DNA of 64,000 bases from Hordeum vulgare subsp. vulgare (taxonomy: Eukaryota; Streptophyta; Magnoliopsida; Poales; Poaceae). Location: NCBI RefSeq assembly GCF_904849725.1, contig NC_058524.1, forward strand, positions 547,835,763 through 547,899,762, in the 5' to 3' direction. This document shows positions 1-10,699 of the stretch, in pieces (within the stretch, counting starts at the first letter, position 1; each line of letters opens with the position of its first letter). The notes below the pieces were generated by a model. The model worked only from the letters and a program-made list of their open reading frames with translations, was not told where the DNA came from and did no database searches. The translations under genes and the position numbers were made by a program.

Positions 1-2989
1 ATTTCGTCTTCCCACGGAAATGTCGTCCACGACACTCATGCTTATCTTGACAATTTTATGAGTAGCCATTATAGTTATCTATGAACAACATATGTTTCCA
101 AGTAGTCCATATCCGCGGACGCGGCTATTCGAATAGATCATAACCCTGCAGGGGTGTACTTCTTCACACACGCTCTCACCACTTATCGCCATGTGCATGT
201 CATGCACCTCGACAACCTTCACGCGGAAGCCCAACGAGGGAGTCGGCCACGACCGTTAACCACGCTAATACTTAGTCCAGGTCTATCGCCTATCTGAGGA
301 TAACCCGCATGGAAGTCCGGCCGAGGTTTCCGCCACGGCCCCAAACGATGTGCACAGGGTTCCCAAGTCCACCATCCGGGTGCCACTTGGTACACCGTGC
401 CACTGCCTACCGCATCATAGCCCACCTCTAAGGTCAGCGCTACGCACAGCCTCCAGCATGACTATAAACACCAGAAACTACTTGCAACTCCTGGACCGAG
501 TACTAAGCGATTAATAAGTCGAGAGGGTCAATTAAGTGTCCCAACGTGTGGTAGTATCTAGTCTTGGATTACATACACGGAACTCAGTTCCTAAGGACGG
601 TTCCAATGAAACAACCCACCATGTACTCCTACATAGCCTTTCACCGGTACCTTTACCAAATCAGGTTCAACACACCACCTTCAATAACTGAACACATTCT
701 CACGATCTTGTTCATCACCTAGATGAGAGACCATACTCAACTCTAAGCATAGCATGCATAGCAGGATAAGGCACATCACGGCTCAAGCATCTACCAGGTA
801 TGCTAGGTTGCAAGGTTCAGCTATTTACTGTGACAAGGACAGGTCATGCAAAGGAAGTGGGTTCAACTAATGTGATAAAAGCAGTGAAAGCATTTTGACC
901 TAATGCAAGAAACAAGAGCAGGAGCGAGAACATGGGATTTATCGGGATGATCAAAATGGTTGCTTGCCTTGTTGCTCAGTAGAGGGACAATATCCGTCAG
1001 TTGGATATTCGGTGGAATCCGGAGGAGCGGGGCCTACCGGTAAAAACAATATCAATCAATAACAATCATATGCAACAAGATGATGCATGAGCATGGCATG
1101 AAAATGAAAGGTGGTAGGCTAATGTAGCTACCATTTCTTAAGTTGAAGTTGATTTGAATCAAGATTCAAATATCACTTCAAACAAGGTATTTTTCTAATA
1201 CCCTTTTAATTGATTCGACCTGATGCTCAGGTAATCTTGTTTTAGCATGCATGATGATGGTATGTTGGGCTGCTGGTTGTGCTTGATCATGGTTTGGTCA
1301 TAATATTTGAAGTGGAATTCAAATGGATTTCAAATTTCAACTCCAAATTATTTAATAAGGTTATCCTATTCATCATTTTATCTGTTTGGTGATGTTAACA
1401 TTTTCAAACATGTTTGAAATTATCAAAATCAGATTCCTTGGATTTTTCTGATACTTTTTCATATATAAACTATTTTCATTGGAGTTACAAATTATTTTCT
1501 ATGATTTTTAGAAGTTTTGGGCATTTTCTGGAATTTTTTTAAAACAGAAATTCTCTTTATTGCGTCATAACTACGTCAGCACTGCGTCAGCAGGTCAGCC
1601 GACCTGGTCAGGTCAAACCTGACAGGTGGGGGCCACTGGTCAGCGACACAGGAGATAATCCCGCGCTGACCAGCCCCTAAGTGGGTTTGACCCACTGCTC
1701 GGGCCCATTGTTAGTGACTAATTAGTGCTAAACAACAGGGATTAGGCCGGCCACGTCGTCCCCTGCCGGAGAATGACCGGCGGCGACCAGATCCGCGGCG
1801 GATCTTCGCCGGAGATGCACTAGAGCTTGCTGTGGTGCTCGGAATCGAGTGTCGAGACCACTGGGATGATCCCCAGGCTCGGCCTCATCCACTACGGGCA
1901 TCAGTAGGGGCTGAGGGTGGCCGGAGGACGCCGATGACGAGCCGAGGTGGCTGCCGGAGCTCGGGCTCGTCGGTCTCATTGCTAAAGTGCAGGAGAACGA
2001 GGGGAAACAGGGGGGAAACGCTCGTGAGCTCATGGTGGAGACGATGGAGGGCTCAGACGGCTCGGGGAGGTGTTGTAGCCGGCAATCCAACGTCGATTTG
2101 TCGGCGGCCGGAGGTTCAAGACGACGGCAATGGGGCATTGCAGAGCTCGGGGAGGTCGATTCCTTTGGCGTGCGCGTCGAGCTCGATGAGGTGGAGAGGA
2201 TGGAGCACTCGGGGAGGGTTCCCTGTGGCCAGAGAGCTCGGTTGGCTCGAGCTCAAGCTCCTGCTAATGGCGACATGAGGAGAGGGGAAGAAAACCGAGA
2301 GGAGGAGGGGAAATGGGGAGCGGGGGAGGATAAGGACGCGTTCGGGGAAGTCATTCCCGATGTCGTGTTGTCCTCGGGGCACCAGGCAGTGCCACGGCGA
2401 AGCAGGAGGTGGAGGGGGTCGCCATGGTCGATCTCTCCTCTGCCAGAAGGCAGAGGAAGAAGACGACCCTGCCCCTGGTGGGCTGGGCCTTGCAGGTAAG
2501 CGTAGGATAGGTTTTTTTCCTTTTTCTGTTGTTTCTGTTTTCTATTTTATTTGCTGATATTATTAGCTATTTATTTTGGCTTCAAAAAGCAATTCAAAAA
2601 TTAGTTTGAATAGCCCTGAGTGTTAGTTGGAATATTTCCAACTGCTCCTGAGGCTTGCAACATTTTTGAAAACTTGAATATTTTTGAATTCAAATATAAG
2701 GTTGAATTCACGGGCTTTCTGATTTTTAATAAAATTCCAAAGTAGTTTGAAAATAAGTTTCATCTCTAATATTTTGTTTTCAACATTTATCGGAAATATT
2801 GAACTTTTAAGAAGGCCATTTTGGGTTCATTGATTTTGGCAAGATTTGAATTTCCTTTGAATAGAAGTGGCTAGGGTTTTTGGTTTGAGTTTCACCACTT
2901 CCTTTGATTTTGTTTCAACTTCTTGAATGCAATGGAAGAAGACATGAGCACATATCCTAAACGCTAGTTAGGGATCCTGGGATGTGACA
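1..2989 (-). repeat. Partial LTR of an unassigned LTR retrotransposon
   Basis: This stretch ends abruptly at 2989 with ...GGATGTGACA, which on the minus strand is a normal LTR start (TGTCACATCCCAGGATCC). The break falls in the middle of the reverse transcriptase frame of gypsy-1, so this is the end of an element inserted there; caaag at 2990-2994 is the candidate target duplication, but the other end is outside the window. The left part (1-1100) is unique-looking AT/GC-balanced DNA. Positions 1560-2500 are GC-rich with a possible splice donor (caggtaagcg near 2491). From 2520 to 2990 it is AT-rich. The open frames in 1728-2557 overlap on both strands and look like chance frames of GC-rich DNA. 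The family and the inner LTR boundary cannot be told from this sequence, so internal sequence may be included. Confidence 0.6.
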
Positions 2990-4433
2990 CAAAGGTACCG
3001 AAAGGGCAGGTGAAAGTGGTTTTCTCCTGATCAGATTGTGCAACTGGTATTTGGGGGAAACCAGAATAACCGTCTAGAAAGCAGAAGTGTGTGTGCTTGG
3101 ATAGTCTTTCTAGCATTTGGTCGATAAAAGGCAGAGGGTAATGATCTTTCCTAGTGGCTTTATTCAACTTCCTAAAGTCAATCACCATCCTATAGCCAGT
3201 AATAATCCTTTGTGGGATCAACTCAACCTTATCATTAGGGACAACAGTGATGCCTCCCTTCTTAGGAAGGCAATGCACCGGACTCACCCAATCTCTATGA
3301 GCAACAGGATAGATAATACCCGCTTCCAGGAGCTTTAGTATTTCTTTTCTCACTACTTCTTTTATCTTAGGATTTAATCTCCTTTGATGATAAGCAACTG
3401 GTTTGAAATCAGGATCAGTTTTGATCTTGTGCTGGCGTAGAGTGGGACTAATGCCCTTAAGATCATCAAGAGAATATCCAATAGCAGCACGGTGTTTCCT
3501 CAGAGTTTTTAGTAACTTTATTTCTTCATGCTCCGAGAGGCTAGCACTAATAATAAAAGGATATATCTCTTTTTCATCAAGATAGGCATACTTAAGAGTA
3601 TCAGGCAATTGTTTAAGCTCGAACACAGGATCACCCTTTGGTGGGGGTGGATCCCCAAGCAGTTCAATAGGAAGATTATTCTTAAGGATAGGATATTGTT
3701 CTAATACAACTCTATCTATTTCATCCCTTTCATCCATATGCATATCATTTTCATGCTCAATCAAGTATTGCTCTAATGGATTAGTAGGGGGCACGGCAAT
3801 AGACGCTAAGGAAATAGTTTCATCCCTACTAGGCAACTCCTTTTCATGAGGTTGTCTACCAAAATTAGAGAAATTGAACTCATGTGACACACCTTCAAAG
3901 CCAACAGTGACAGTTTGCTTCTCACAGTCAATATGAGCATTGACAGTGTTGAGAAAAGGTCTACCAAATATGATGGGACAAAAGCTATCTTGAGCGGTAG
4001 CAAGAACGAGGAAATCAGCAGGATACTTCGTTTTACCACACAATACTTTAACATCCCTAACAATTCCCACAGGGCAGATAGTATCTCTATTGGCAAGCTG
4101 AATAGTGACATCTATAGGTTCTATCTCTACAGGTGCAATCTCATCTTTGACTTTATCGTATAAGGATTGAGGTATTGCACTAACACTAGCACCCAAGTCA
4201 CATAAACCATGATAGCAATGATCTCCTATCTTAACAGAAACCACAGGCATGCCAACAACAGGCCTATGTTTGTCTCTAGCGTGAGGTTTAGCAATTCTAG
4301 CAGCATCTTCACAAAAGTGAATATTATGTCCCTCAACTTCTTCAGACAGAAGATCTTTGATAATAGCAATGCTAGGTTCAACTCTAATTTTCTCAGGGGG
4401 TGTAGGTGTTCTAATATAGCCTCTAGGTATCAC
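2990..4433 (-). pseudogene. pol: Gypsy-1 pol fragment: aspartic protease and N-terminal reverse transcriptase
   Basis: The frame encodes retroviral-type aspartic protease followed by reverse transcriptase, which process the polyprotein and copy the RNA in the particle. The protease motif LCDLGASVSAIP is at about residues 76-87, followed by the flap-side GRPFLNTVNAHIDCE near residue 157. A linker leads to the RT fingers (YRMVIDFRKLNKATRKDHYPLP, about residues 415-435) and the FLDGYSGF segment with a catalytic aspartate (about 453). The frame runs to CPFGTF and is then replaced by LTR sequence from 2989, so the YVDD box, RNase H and integrase are lost. The start listed is a GTG that overlaps the end of gag by 11 bases in another frame, so it is not a true start. 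This is the only gypsy RT in the window. Confidence 0.85.
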
Positions 4434-5406
4434 AGTTGAAGTTTATCCTAACAGGGAAAGGTGATTTCTCAATGTAAGCACTGGGAACCACATGATCCTT
4501 ATAGGCAATGAATCTCTCTTCAACTGGAGTGGGTTTAACTACATTGACTTCTAAAGGAGGATGAAATTTAAACCACTTCTCTTTGGGGAGATCAATATGG
4601 GCAGCAAAGGATTCACACAATGAAGCTACTATCTCAGAGTCAAGTCCATACTTAGCGCTAAAGTCACAAAAAGTATTTGTCTCACCAAAGGATTTAACGC
4701 AATCAAAAGTGAAATTCATAGCTGACTCCTTACCTTCTTCAAGCTCCCAATCTTCAGAGTTGCGTTTAATTCTCTCCAATAAATTCCACTTGAAGTCAAT
4801 ATCTCTCTTCATAAAAGAACCGGTACAAGAAGTGTCAAGCATGGTGCGATCATCATGAGAAAGCTGAGCAAAGAAGTTCTGAATGATAATTTCTCTCGAG
4901 AGCTCATGATTGGGGCATGAAAATAGCATTGATTTAAGCCTCCCCCAAGCTTGAGTGATGCTTTCTCCGTCATGAGGCCAAAAATTATAAATATAATTCC
5001 GATCACCATGTACTAAATGCATAGGATAAAACTTTTGATGAAATTCCAATTTCAACCGATTGTAGTCCCATGATCCAGTATCATCACATAGACTATACCA
5101 TGTCAACGCCTTATCCTTCAAAGATAAAGGAAAGACCTTCTTCTTGACCTCATCCTCGGGCACACCTGCAAGCTTAAATAAACCACAAACTTCATCTACA
5201 TAGATTAGATGCAAGTCTGGATGTGATGTTCCATCTCCTGTAAAAGGATTAGCCAGCAGTTTCTCAAGCATACCCGAAGGAAATTCAAAGAAAATATTTT
5301 CAGTAAGTGCAGCAACTTGAGGAGAAACTCTTTGTGCTTCCGTTCGAGGTGAAGATACCCCAAACAAGCCCCTCAAAGGATTAGTATCCATAGTGACAAG
5401 TGACAA
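4423..5406 (-). CDS. gag: Gypsy-1 gag (capsid) protein
   Basis: The 327-residue frame has the plant retrotransposon gag domain: FPLSLKDKALTWYSL at about residues 93-107, then YPMHLVHGDRNYIYNF and SITQAWGRLKSML near 127-165, and the C-terminal helices with LDTSCTGSF. Gag forms the cytoplasmic particle that packages the RNA. The first ATG (5406) lies about 60 bases past the primer site, so there is almost no leader. There is no zinc knuckle before the stop. It ends in a TAG that overlaps the pol frame by 11 bases. Either a frameshift joins gag and pol, or a small deletion has broken one original gag-pol frame; I cannot decide. The frame itself is intact. Confidence 0.8.
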   Translation of the reverse strand: MSLVTMDTNPLRGLFGVSSPRTEAQRVSPQVAALTENIFFEFPSGMLEKLLANPFTGDGTSHPDLHLIYVDEVCGLFKLAGVPEDEVKKKVFPLSLKDKALTWYSLCDDTGSWDYNRLKLEFHQKFYPMHLVHGDRNYIYNFWPHDGESITQAWGRLKSMLFSCPNHELSREIIIQNFFAQLSHDDRTMLDTSCTGSFMKRDIDFKWNLLERIKRNSEDWELEEGKESAMNFTFDCVKSFGETNTFCDFSAKYGLDSEIVASLCESFAAHIDLPKEKWFKFHPPLEVNVVKPTPVEERFIAYKDHVVPSAYIEKSPFPVRINFNCDT

Positions 5407-5468
5407 GAAATTTCAGCACACTATATGAATGTTTCCTTACCAAGTTCCACTTACCAAAGGCGCTTCAC

Positions 5469-5486
5469 TCCCCGGCAACGGTGCCA
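5469..5486 (-). other. Primer binding site of gypsy-1 (tRNA-Asp type)
   Basis: On the minus strand this reads TGGCACCGTTGCCGGGGA, 11 bases inside the 5' LTR end. It matches the complement of the 3' end of plant tRNA-Asp (…CCCCGGCAACGGCGCCA) at 17 of 18 positions. This is the known primer type for Athila-lineage elements. Confidence 0.8.
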
Positions 5487-5497
5487 GAAAAGAGTCT

Positions 5498-7024
5498 TGA
5501 TGACCCACAAGTATAGGGGATCAAACGTAGTCCTTTCGACAAGTAAGAGTGTCAAACCCAACGAGGAGCAGAAGGATCTTACAAGTGGTTTTCAGCAAGG
5601 AAAAATCTGCAAGCACTGAAATTGTCGGTAACAAGTGATTGTGTGGTGAGATGATTCGTAGGGAGCAACAAGTAACAAAAGAAGCAACGGTGCAGAAAAG
5701 TGGCCCAATCCCTTTTGTAGCAAGGGACAAGCCTGAACAAAGTCTTATAAGAGGAAAAACGCTCCCAAGGACACACGGGAATTTCTGTCATGCTAGTTTT
5801 CATCATGTTCATATGATTCACGTTCGTTACTTTGATAGTTTGATATGTGGGTGGACCGGCGCTTGGGTACTGCCCTTACTTGGACAAGCATCCCACTTAT
5901 GATTAACCCCTCTCGCAAGCATCGGAAACTACGAAAGAAGAATTAAGACAAAGTCTAACCATAGCATTAAACTAGTGGATCCAAATCAGCCCCTTACGAA
6001 GTAACGCATAAACTAGGGTTTAAGCTTCTGTCACTCTAGCAACCCATCATCTACTTACTACTTCCCAATGCCTTCCTCTAGGCCCAAATAATGGTGAAGT
6101 GTTATGTAGTCGACGTTCACATAACACCACTAGAGGAAAAACAACATACAACATATCAAATTACCGAACGAATACCAAATTCACATGACCACTATTACCA
6201 TGACTTATCCCATGTCCTCGGGAACAAAAGTAACTACTCACAAAGCATAATCATATTCATGACCAGAGAGGTAATGAGTAGCATCAAGGATCTGAACATA
6301 AACTCTTCCACCAAATAATCCAACTAGCATCAACTACAAAGAGTAATCAACACTACTAGCAACCTTACAAGTACCAATCGAAGTCGCGAGACGGAGATTG
6401 GTTACAAGTGATGAACTAGGGTTTGGAGATGAGATGGTGCTGATGAAGATGTTGATGGTGACGAGTCCCCTACGATGAGAGGAGTGTTGGTGATGACGAT
6501 GGCGACGATTTCCCCCTTCGGGGGGGGGGGAGTTTCCCCGACAGGATCATCCTGCCGGAGCTCTAGATTGGTTCTGCTCAAGTTCCGCCTCCTGGCGGCG
6601 GCGAAACCACGGAAAAGCTCCCTTCTGATATTTTTTCTGGACGAAACCCTCCATATAGAAAAAGAGGGGAGCAAGTGGGCCAATAAGGTGCCCACAAGCC
6701 CCCATGGCGCGGCATGGGGGTGGCCGCGCCGTGCAGGCTTGTGGCCACCCCCTGGCCCTCCTCCGGTACTTCTTTGGCCCAGTATTTTTTATATATTGGG
6801 AAAAAAATCTCCGTTGATTTTCACGGCGTTTGGAGTTGCGCAGAATAGGTATCTCAACTTTGCTCCACTTTCAGGCCAGAATTCCACTTGCCCGTATTCT
6901 CCCTCTTCATGTAAACCTTGCAAAATAAGAGAGAAAAGGCATAAGAATAGTACCGTGAAGTGAAATAAAAGCCAAAGAAGCGATAAATATCAACGTGAAA
7001 ACATGATGCAAAATGGACGTATCA
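5498..7024 (-). repeat. 5' LTR of gypsy-1
   Basis: It is bounded by TGATACGTCC (minus strand, from 7024) and ...GGGTCATCA (5498), followed by the primer site. It holds the promoter. A GC-rich hairpin with CCACAAGCC/GGCTTGTGG arms lies at about 6688-6748, and a TATA-like ctatatgg (minus) at about 6650-6660 is some 30 bases downstream. The homopolymer of 10 G at 6526-6535 is in the transcribed part. No protein-coding frame is convincing here. Confidence 0.8.
6688..6748 (-). promoter_or_regulatory. GC-rich hairpin upstream of the gypsy-1 TATA region
   Basis: Inverted arms CCCACAAGCC and GGCTTGTGGCC enclose a second pair of arms (catggcgcggc / ggccgcgcc). The same arrangement and spacing to the TATA region recurs in gypsy-2 and gypsy-3. 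A regulatory role is inferred. Confidence 0.5.
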
Positions 7025-7703
7025 AAACGCGGTTGATCTAGTCGAACGTCTTCGCGGTCCAAGTCGCAAGTTGTCCTGCGATCCAATCACGATCTAGTGC
7101 CGAACGGACGGCACCTCCGCGTTCAGCACACATACAGCTCAATGATGATCTCCGCCTTTTTGATCCAACAAGAGGGGGCGGGGAAGTAGACGAGTTATCC
7201 AACAACATGACGGTGTGGCGGCGGTGTTGGTGGAGTTGATCCGGCAGGGCTGCGCCATGCGCTATCGAATCAATCTAGAGGTGGACGAACTAGAGGAGGG
7301 AGAGAGAGTTGTGCTGTGGCTTAGGTGCGGCTTCCCTCTCTCCTCTCAAATATACATAGGAGGGAGGGAAGGGGCCCTAGGGAAAATCCCTAGGGTTGGT
7401 CGGCGGCGCCCCAAGAGGAGGAGTCCTCCTCCAATTGGATTTGGTGGAGGCGCTAGGAGGAGTCCTCCTCCTAGTCGGAATCCTCCTCCTAGTTGGACTA
7501 CTCCCCACGTCCTCAACGCGGGCGCACAGGCCCATAGGGTCTGGCCGCCCAGCCCAACTGGGGATGGTGTGCCACCTCTAAGGCTTATGTGCCCCCCCCC
7601 CGAGGTGGGTGGCCCCTCCCGGTGAACCCCCAGAACCCATTCGTCACTCCCGGTAGTTTATCGGTAATGCCCAAAACCTTTCTGGAACCCTTTTACCTCT
7701 TAG
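7025..7703 (-). repeat. Angela-1 3' LTR, left piece
   Basis: This aligns by eye with the Angela-2 LTR (for example the stretch with ccgaacggacggcacctccg at 7100 and near 59012, and tccgcgttcagcacac in both). It therefore belongs to a BARE1/WIS/Angela LTR on the minus strand. About the first 120 bases of the LTR (plus-strand left end) are missing because gypsy-1 sits there. It continues after Angela-3 at 16351. The middle (7370-7620) differs from Angela-2, so it is another LTR subtype. The last five bases (7699-7703, cttag) are the left target duplication of Angela-3. Confidence 0.8.
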
Positions 7704-9445
7704 TGTTGGAAATATGGCCTAGAGGCAATAATAAATTGGTTATTAGTTCATGATAATTGTCTATTATTCATGCTATAATTGTATTAACCGGAAATCGTAA
7801 TACATATGTGTATATATAGATCACAATGTGTCCCTAGTGAGCATCTAGTTGGCTAGCTCGTTGATCAATAGATGATCATGGTTTCTTGATCATGGACACT
7901 GGTTGTCATTGATAACGAGATCACATCATTGGGTAATGATGTGATGGACAAGACCCAATCCTAAGCATAACACTAGATCGTGTTGTTCGTCTGCTAAAGC
8001 TTTTCTAATGTCAAGTATCATTTCCTTAGACCGTGAGATTGTGCAACTCTCGGATACCGTAGGAGTGCTTTGGGTGTACCAAACGTCACAACGTGACTGG
8101 GTGATTTTAAAGGTGCACTACAGGTATCTCCGAAAGTGTGTGTTGAGTTGTACGAATCGAGACCGGGATTTGTCACTCCGTGTGACGGAGAGGTATCTCT
8201 GGGCCCACTCGGTAGAACATCATCATAATGAGCTCATTGTGATTAAGGAGTTATCCACGGGGTAATGTGCTACAGAACAAGTAAAGAGACTTACCGGTAA
8301 CGAGATTGAACAAGGTATGGAGATACCGACAATCGAATATCGGGCAAGTATCATACCGATAGACAAAGGGAATTGCATACGGGATTGATTGAATCCTTGA
8401 CATCGAGGTTCATCCGATAAGATCATCATGGAACATGTGGGAACCAACATGGATATCCATACCCCGCTGTTGGTTATTGGCCGCAGAGATGTCTCGGTCA
8501 TGTCTTCATGTCTCCCGAACCCGTGGGGTCTACACACTTAAGGTTCGATGACGCCAGGGTTATAGGGAAATAGTGTACGTGGTTACCGAAGGTTGTTCGG
8601 AGTCCCGGATGAGATCCTGGACATCATGAGGAGTTCCAGAATGGACCGGAGGTAAAGAATTATATATAGGAAGTGAGGATTTGGTCACCGGAATTGTTTC
8701 GGGCGACACCGATAACATACCGGGACCACCGGAAGGGTTCTGGCGGTCCACCAGGAGGGGCCACCAGCCCCAAAGGATGGTATGGGCCAAAAGGTGGAAG
8801 GGAACCAACCCAGAGTGGGCTGGTGTGCCTCCCACTTAGGCCCAAGGTGCAGCAAGAGAGGGAAGGGGGCAAACCCTAGCGCAGATGGACCCTAGGCCCA
8901 TCAGAGGGCGCCACCCCTCCTCTCCCTGCCCTGGCCGCGACCTCCTAGCGTAGATGGGGCTGCCGCACCCCTTAGGGGTGGGAACCCTAAGGGGGGCACC
9001 TCCTCCCTCTCCCCCTATATATAGTGGAGGTTTTGGCTGATTTGATATACACGAAATCTCTCTCTCGGCGCAGCCCTACTCCTCCTCTTCTGCGGTGCTT
9101 GGCGAAGCCCTGTCGGAATACTCGTAGATCCACCGCCACCACTCCTCGTGCTGCCAGAGATCTCCCTCAACCTCTCCCTCCACCTTGCTGGATCAAGGCG
9201 TGGGAGACATCACCGGTCTATACGTGTGTTGAACGCGGAGGTGCCATGATTCGGCACATAGATCGGAACCGACCACGATCTGAATCGTTGCGAGTATGAC
9301 TCCATCGACCGCGTTCTAGTAACGCTTCCACTTAGAGATCTTCAAAGGTATGAAGATGCTCTACCCCATCACTCTTTGTTGGTTTCTCCACAGATAGATC
9401 CTTGTTTGGCGTAGGAAATTTTTGAAATTACTACGTTCCCCAACA
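7704..9445 (+). repeat. 5' LTR of Angela-3
   Basis: TGTTGG...CCAACA ends, 1742 bp. It carries the characteristic Angela stretch gaggcaataataaattgg near the start, and the TATA box ctatatatag at 9015-9024. Several short frames here (for example near 8560-8870) are mirrored in the second LTR and are not genes. Confidence 0.9.
9015..9024 (+). promoter_or_regulatory. TATA box of the Angela-3 5' LTR
   Basis: ctatatatag follows a C-rich stretch, as at 15909-15918 in the other LTR and (minus strand) near 59266 in Angela-2. This is the promoter known from BARE1-type LTRs. Confidence 0.6.
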
Positions 9446-9446
9446 G

Positions 9447-9461
9447 TGCATCCGAGCCAAG
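9447..9461 (+). other. Degenerate primer binding site of Angela-3 (initiator tRNA-Met type)
   Basis: tgcatccgagccaag directly follows the LTR. It is a decayed form of the copia site TGGTATCAGAGC, with one base lost and two changed. Confidence 0.6.
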
Positions 9462-10699
9462 TTTCTATGCGTAGATTCTATGCACGAGTAGAACACAAAA
9501 GTTGTGGGCGCTGATTTTTAGAATAGCTTGCCATTACTAGTCTTATCTTGATTCGGCGGCATCATGCGATGAAGCGGCTCGGACCGACTTTACATGTACT
9601 CTTACGTGCGACTGGTTCCACTGACAAACATGCTCCAGTTGCATAAGGTGGCTAGCGGGTGTCTATCTCTCCCACTTTAGTCGGATCGGATTCGATGAAG
9701 AGGGTCCTTATGAAGGGTAAATAGCATTGGCATATCAACGTTGTGGCTGTCACGTAGGTAAGAAACGTTCTTGCTAGAAACCCAAATCACCCACGTAAAA
9801 CTTGCAACAACAATTAGAGGACGTCTAACTTGTTTTTGCAAAGTATGCTATGTGATGTGATATGGCCAAAAGAATGTGATGTTACATGTGTGGTGTATGA
9901 GATTGATCATGTTCTTGTAATAGGATTCACGACTTGCATGTCGATGAGTATGACAACCGGCAGGAGCCATAGGAGTTGTCTTAATTTATTGTATGAGATG
10001 CAATGACATGTTGATTACTTTAATTTATAGCTAACGGTTAGCTATAGTAGTAGAAGTAATAGTTGGCGTGACGACTCTACGGAGACACAATGATGGAGAT
10101 CATGATGATGGAGATCATGGTGTCATGCCGGTGTTGATGATGATCATGGTGCCCCGAAGATGGAGATCCAAGGAGCAAGATGATAATGGCCATATCATGT
10201 CACTATATGATTGCATGTGATGTTTTCATGTTTTTGCATCTTATTTGCTTAGAACGACGGTAGCAAAGATAAGATGATCCCTCATTAAAAATTTCGAGAT
10301 ATATATCCCCTAAGTGTGCACCGTTGCGAAGGATCGTTGTCTCTAAGCACCACGTGATGATCGTGTGTGATAGATTCTAACGTTCGCATACAACAGGTGT
10401 AAGCCAGTGTACACACGCAAAACACTTAGGTTGACTCGATGAGCCTAGCATGTACAGACATGGCCTCGAATACTGGAGACCGAAATTTCGAGCATGAGTC
10501 GTATGGTTGATACGATCAGCATGGAGGTGCTCACCATTGATGAGTAGTCTCTCTCACGTGATGATCAGACACGGGATAGTCGACGTGGATCGTGTAACAC
10601 TTGGATGACTAGAGGGATGTCGATCTAAGTGGGAGTTCATCAGATGAACTTAATTATCATGAACATAGTCAAATAGGTCTTTGAAAATTATGTTGTAAC
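9462..10699 (+). other. Leader region of Angela-3 (noncoding)
   Basis: BARE1-type elements have a leader of over 1 kb between primer site and gag, and this stretch looks like one. Pieces such as cgtaaaacttgcaacaac and accacgtgatgatcg recur, inverted, in the Angela-1 leader at 57679-58800. I see no gene in it. Confidence 0.65.

Larger units (their letters stand above)
2990..7024 (-). mobile_element. Gypsy-1: Athila-lineage Ty3/gypsy retrotransposon, 3' part missing
   Basis: Read on the minus strand the order is 5' LTR (7024-5498), tRNA-Asp-type primer site, gag (5406-4423), then protease and the start of reverse transcriptase (4433-2990). The rest of pol and the 3' LTR are cut off by the LTR inserted at 2989. 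The LTR starts TGATACGTCCATTTTGCATC, a start common in the very abundant Triticeae gypsy families of the Sabrina/WHAM/Fatima type; I cannot separate these by eye. To its right is the 3' LTR of Angela-1, so gypsy-1 is nested inside that element. The target duplication would start aaacg at 7025; its partner lies beyond the window. Confidence 0.85.

Noticed and set aside
1728..2557. Overlapping open frames on both strands in the GC-rich part of the left LTR (up to 170 codons)
   Set aside because: They overlap each other in opposite directions, have biased GC-driven composition and no motif; they are chance frames within an LTR.
5469..5486. Possible tRNA-Asp gene fragments
   Set aside because: Only 18-base complements of the tRNA 3' end occur, always next to LTRs, so they are primer sites; no tRNA cloverleaf is encoded.
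8560..8879. Mirror-image frames in the Angela-3 5' LTR (also at 15452-15771)
   Set aside because: Present identically in both LTRs and on both strands; shadows of LTR sequence.
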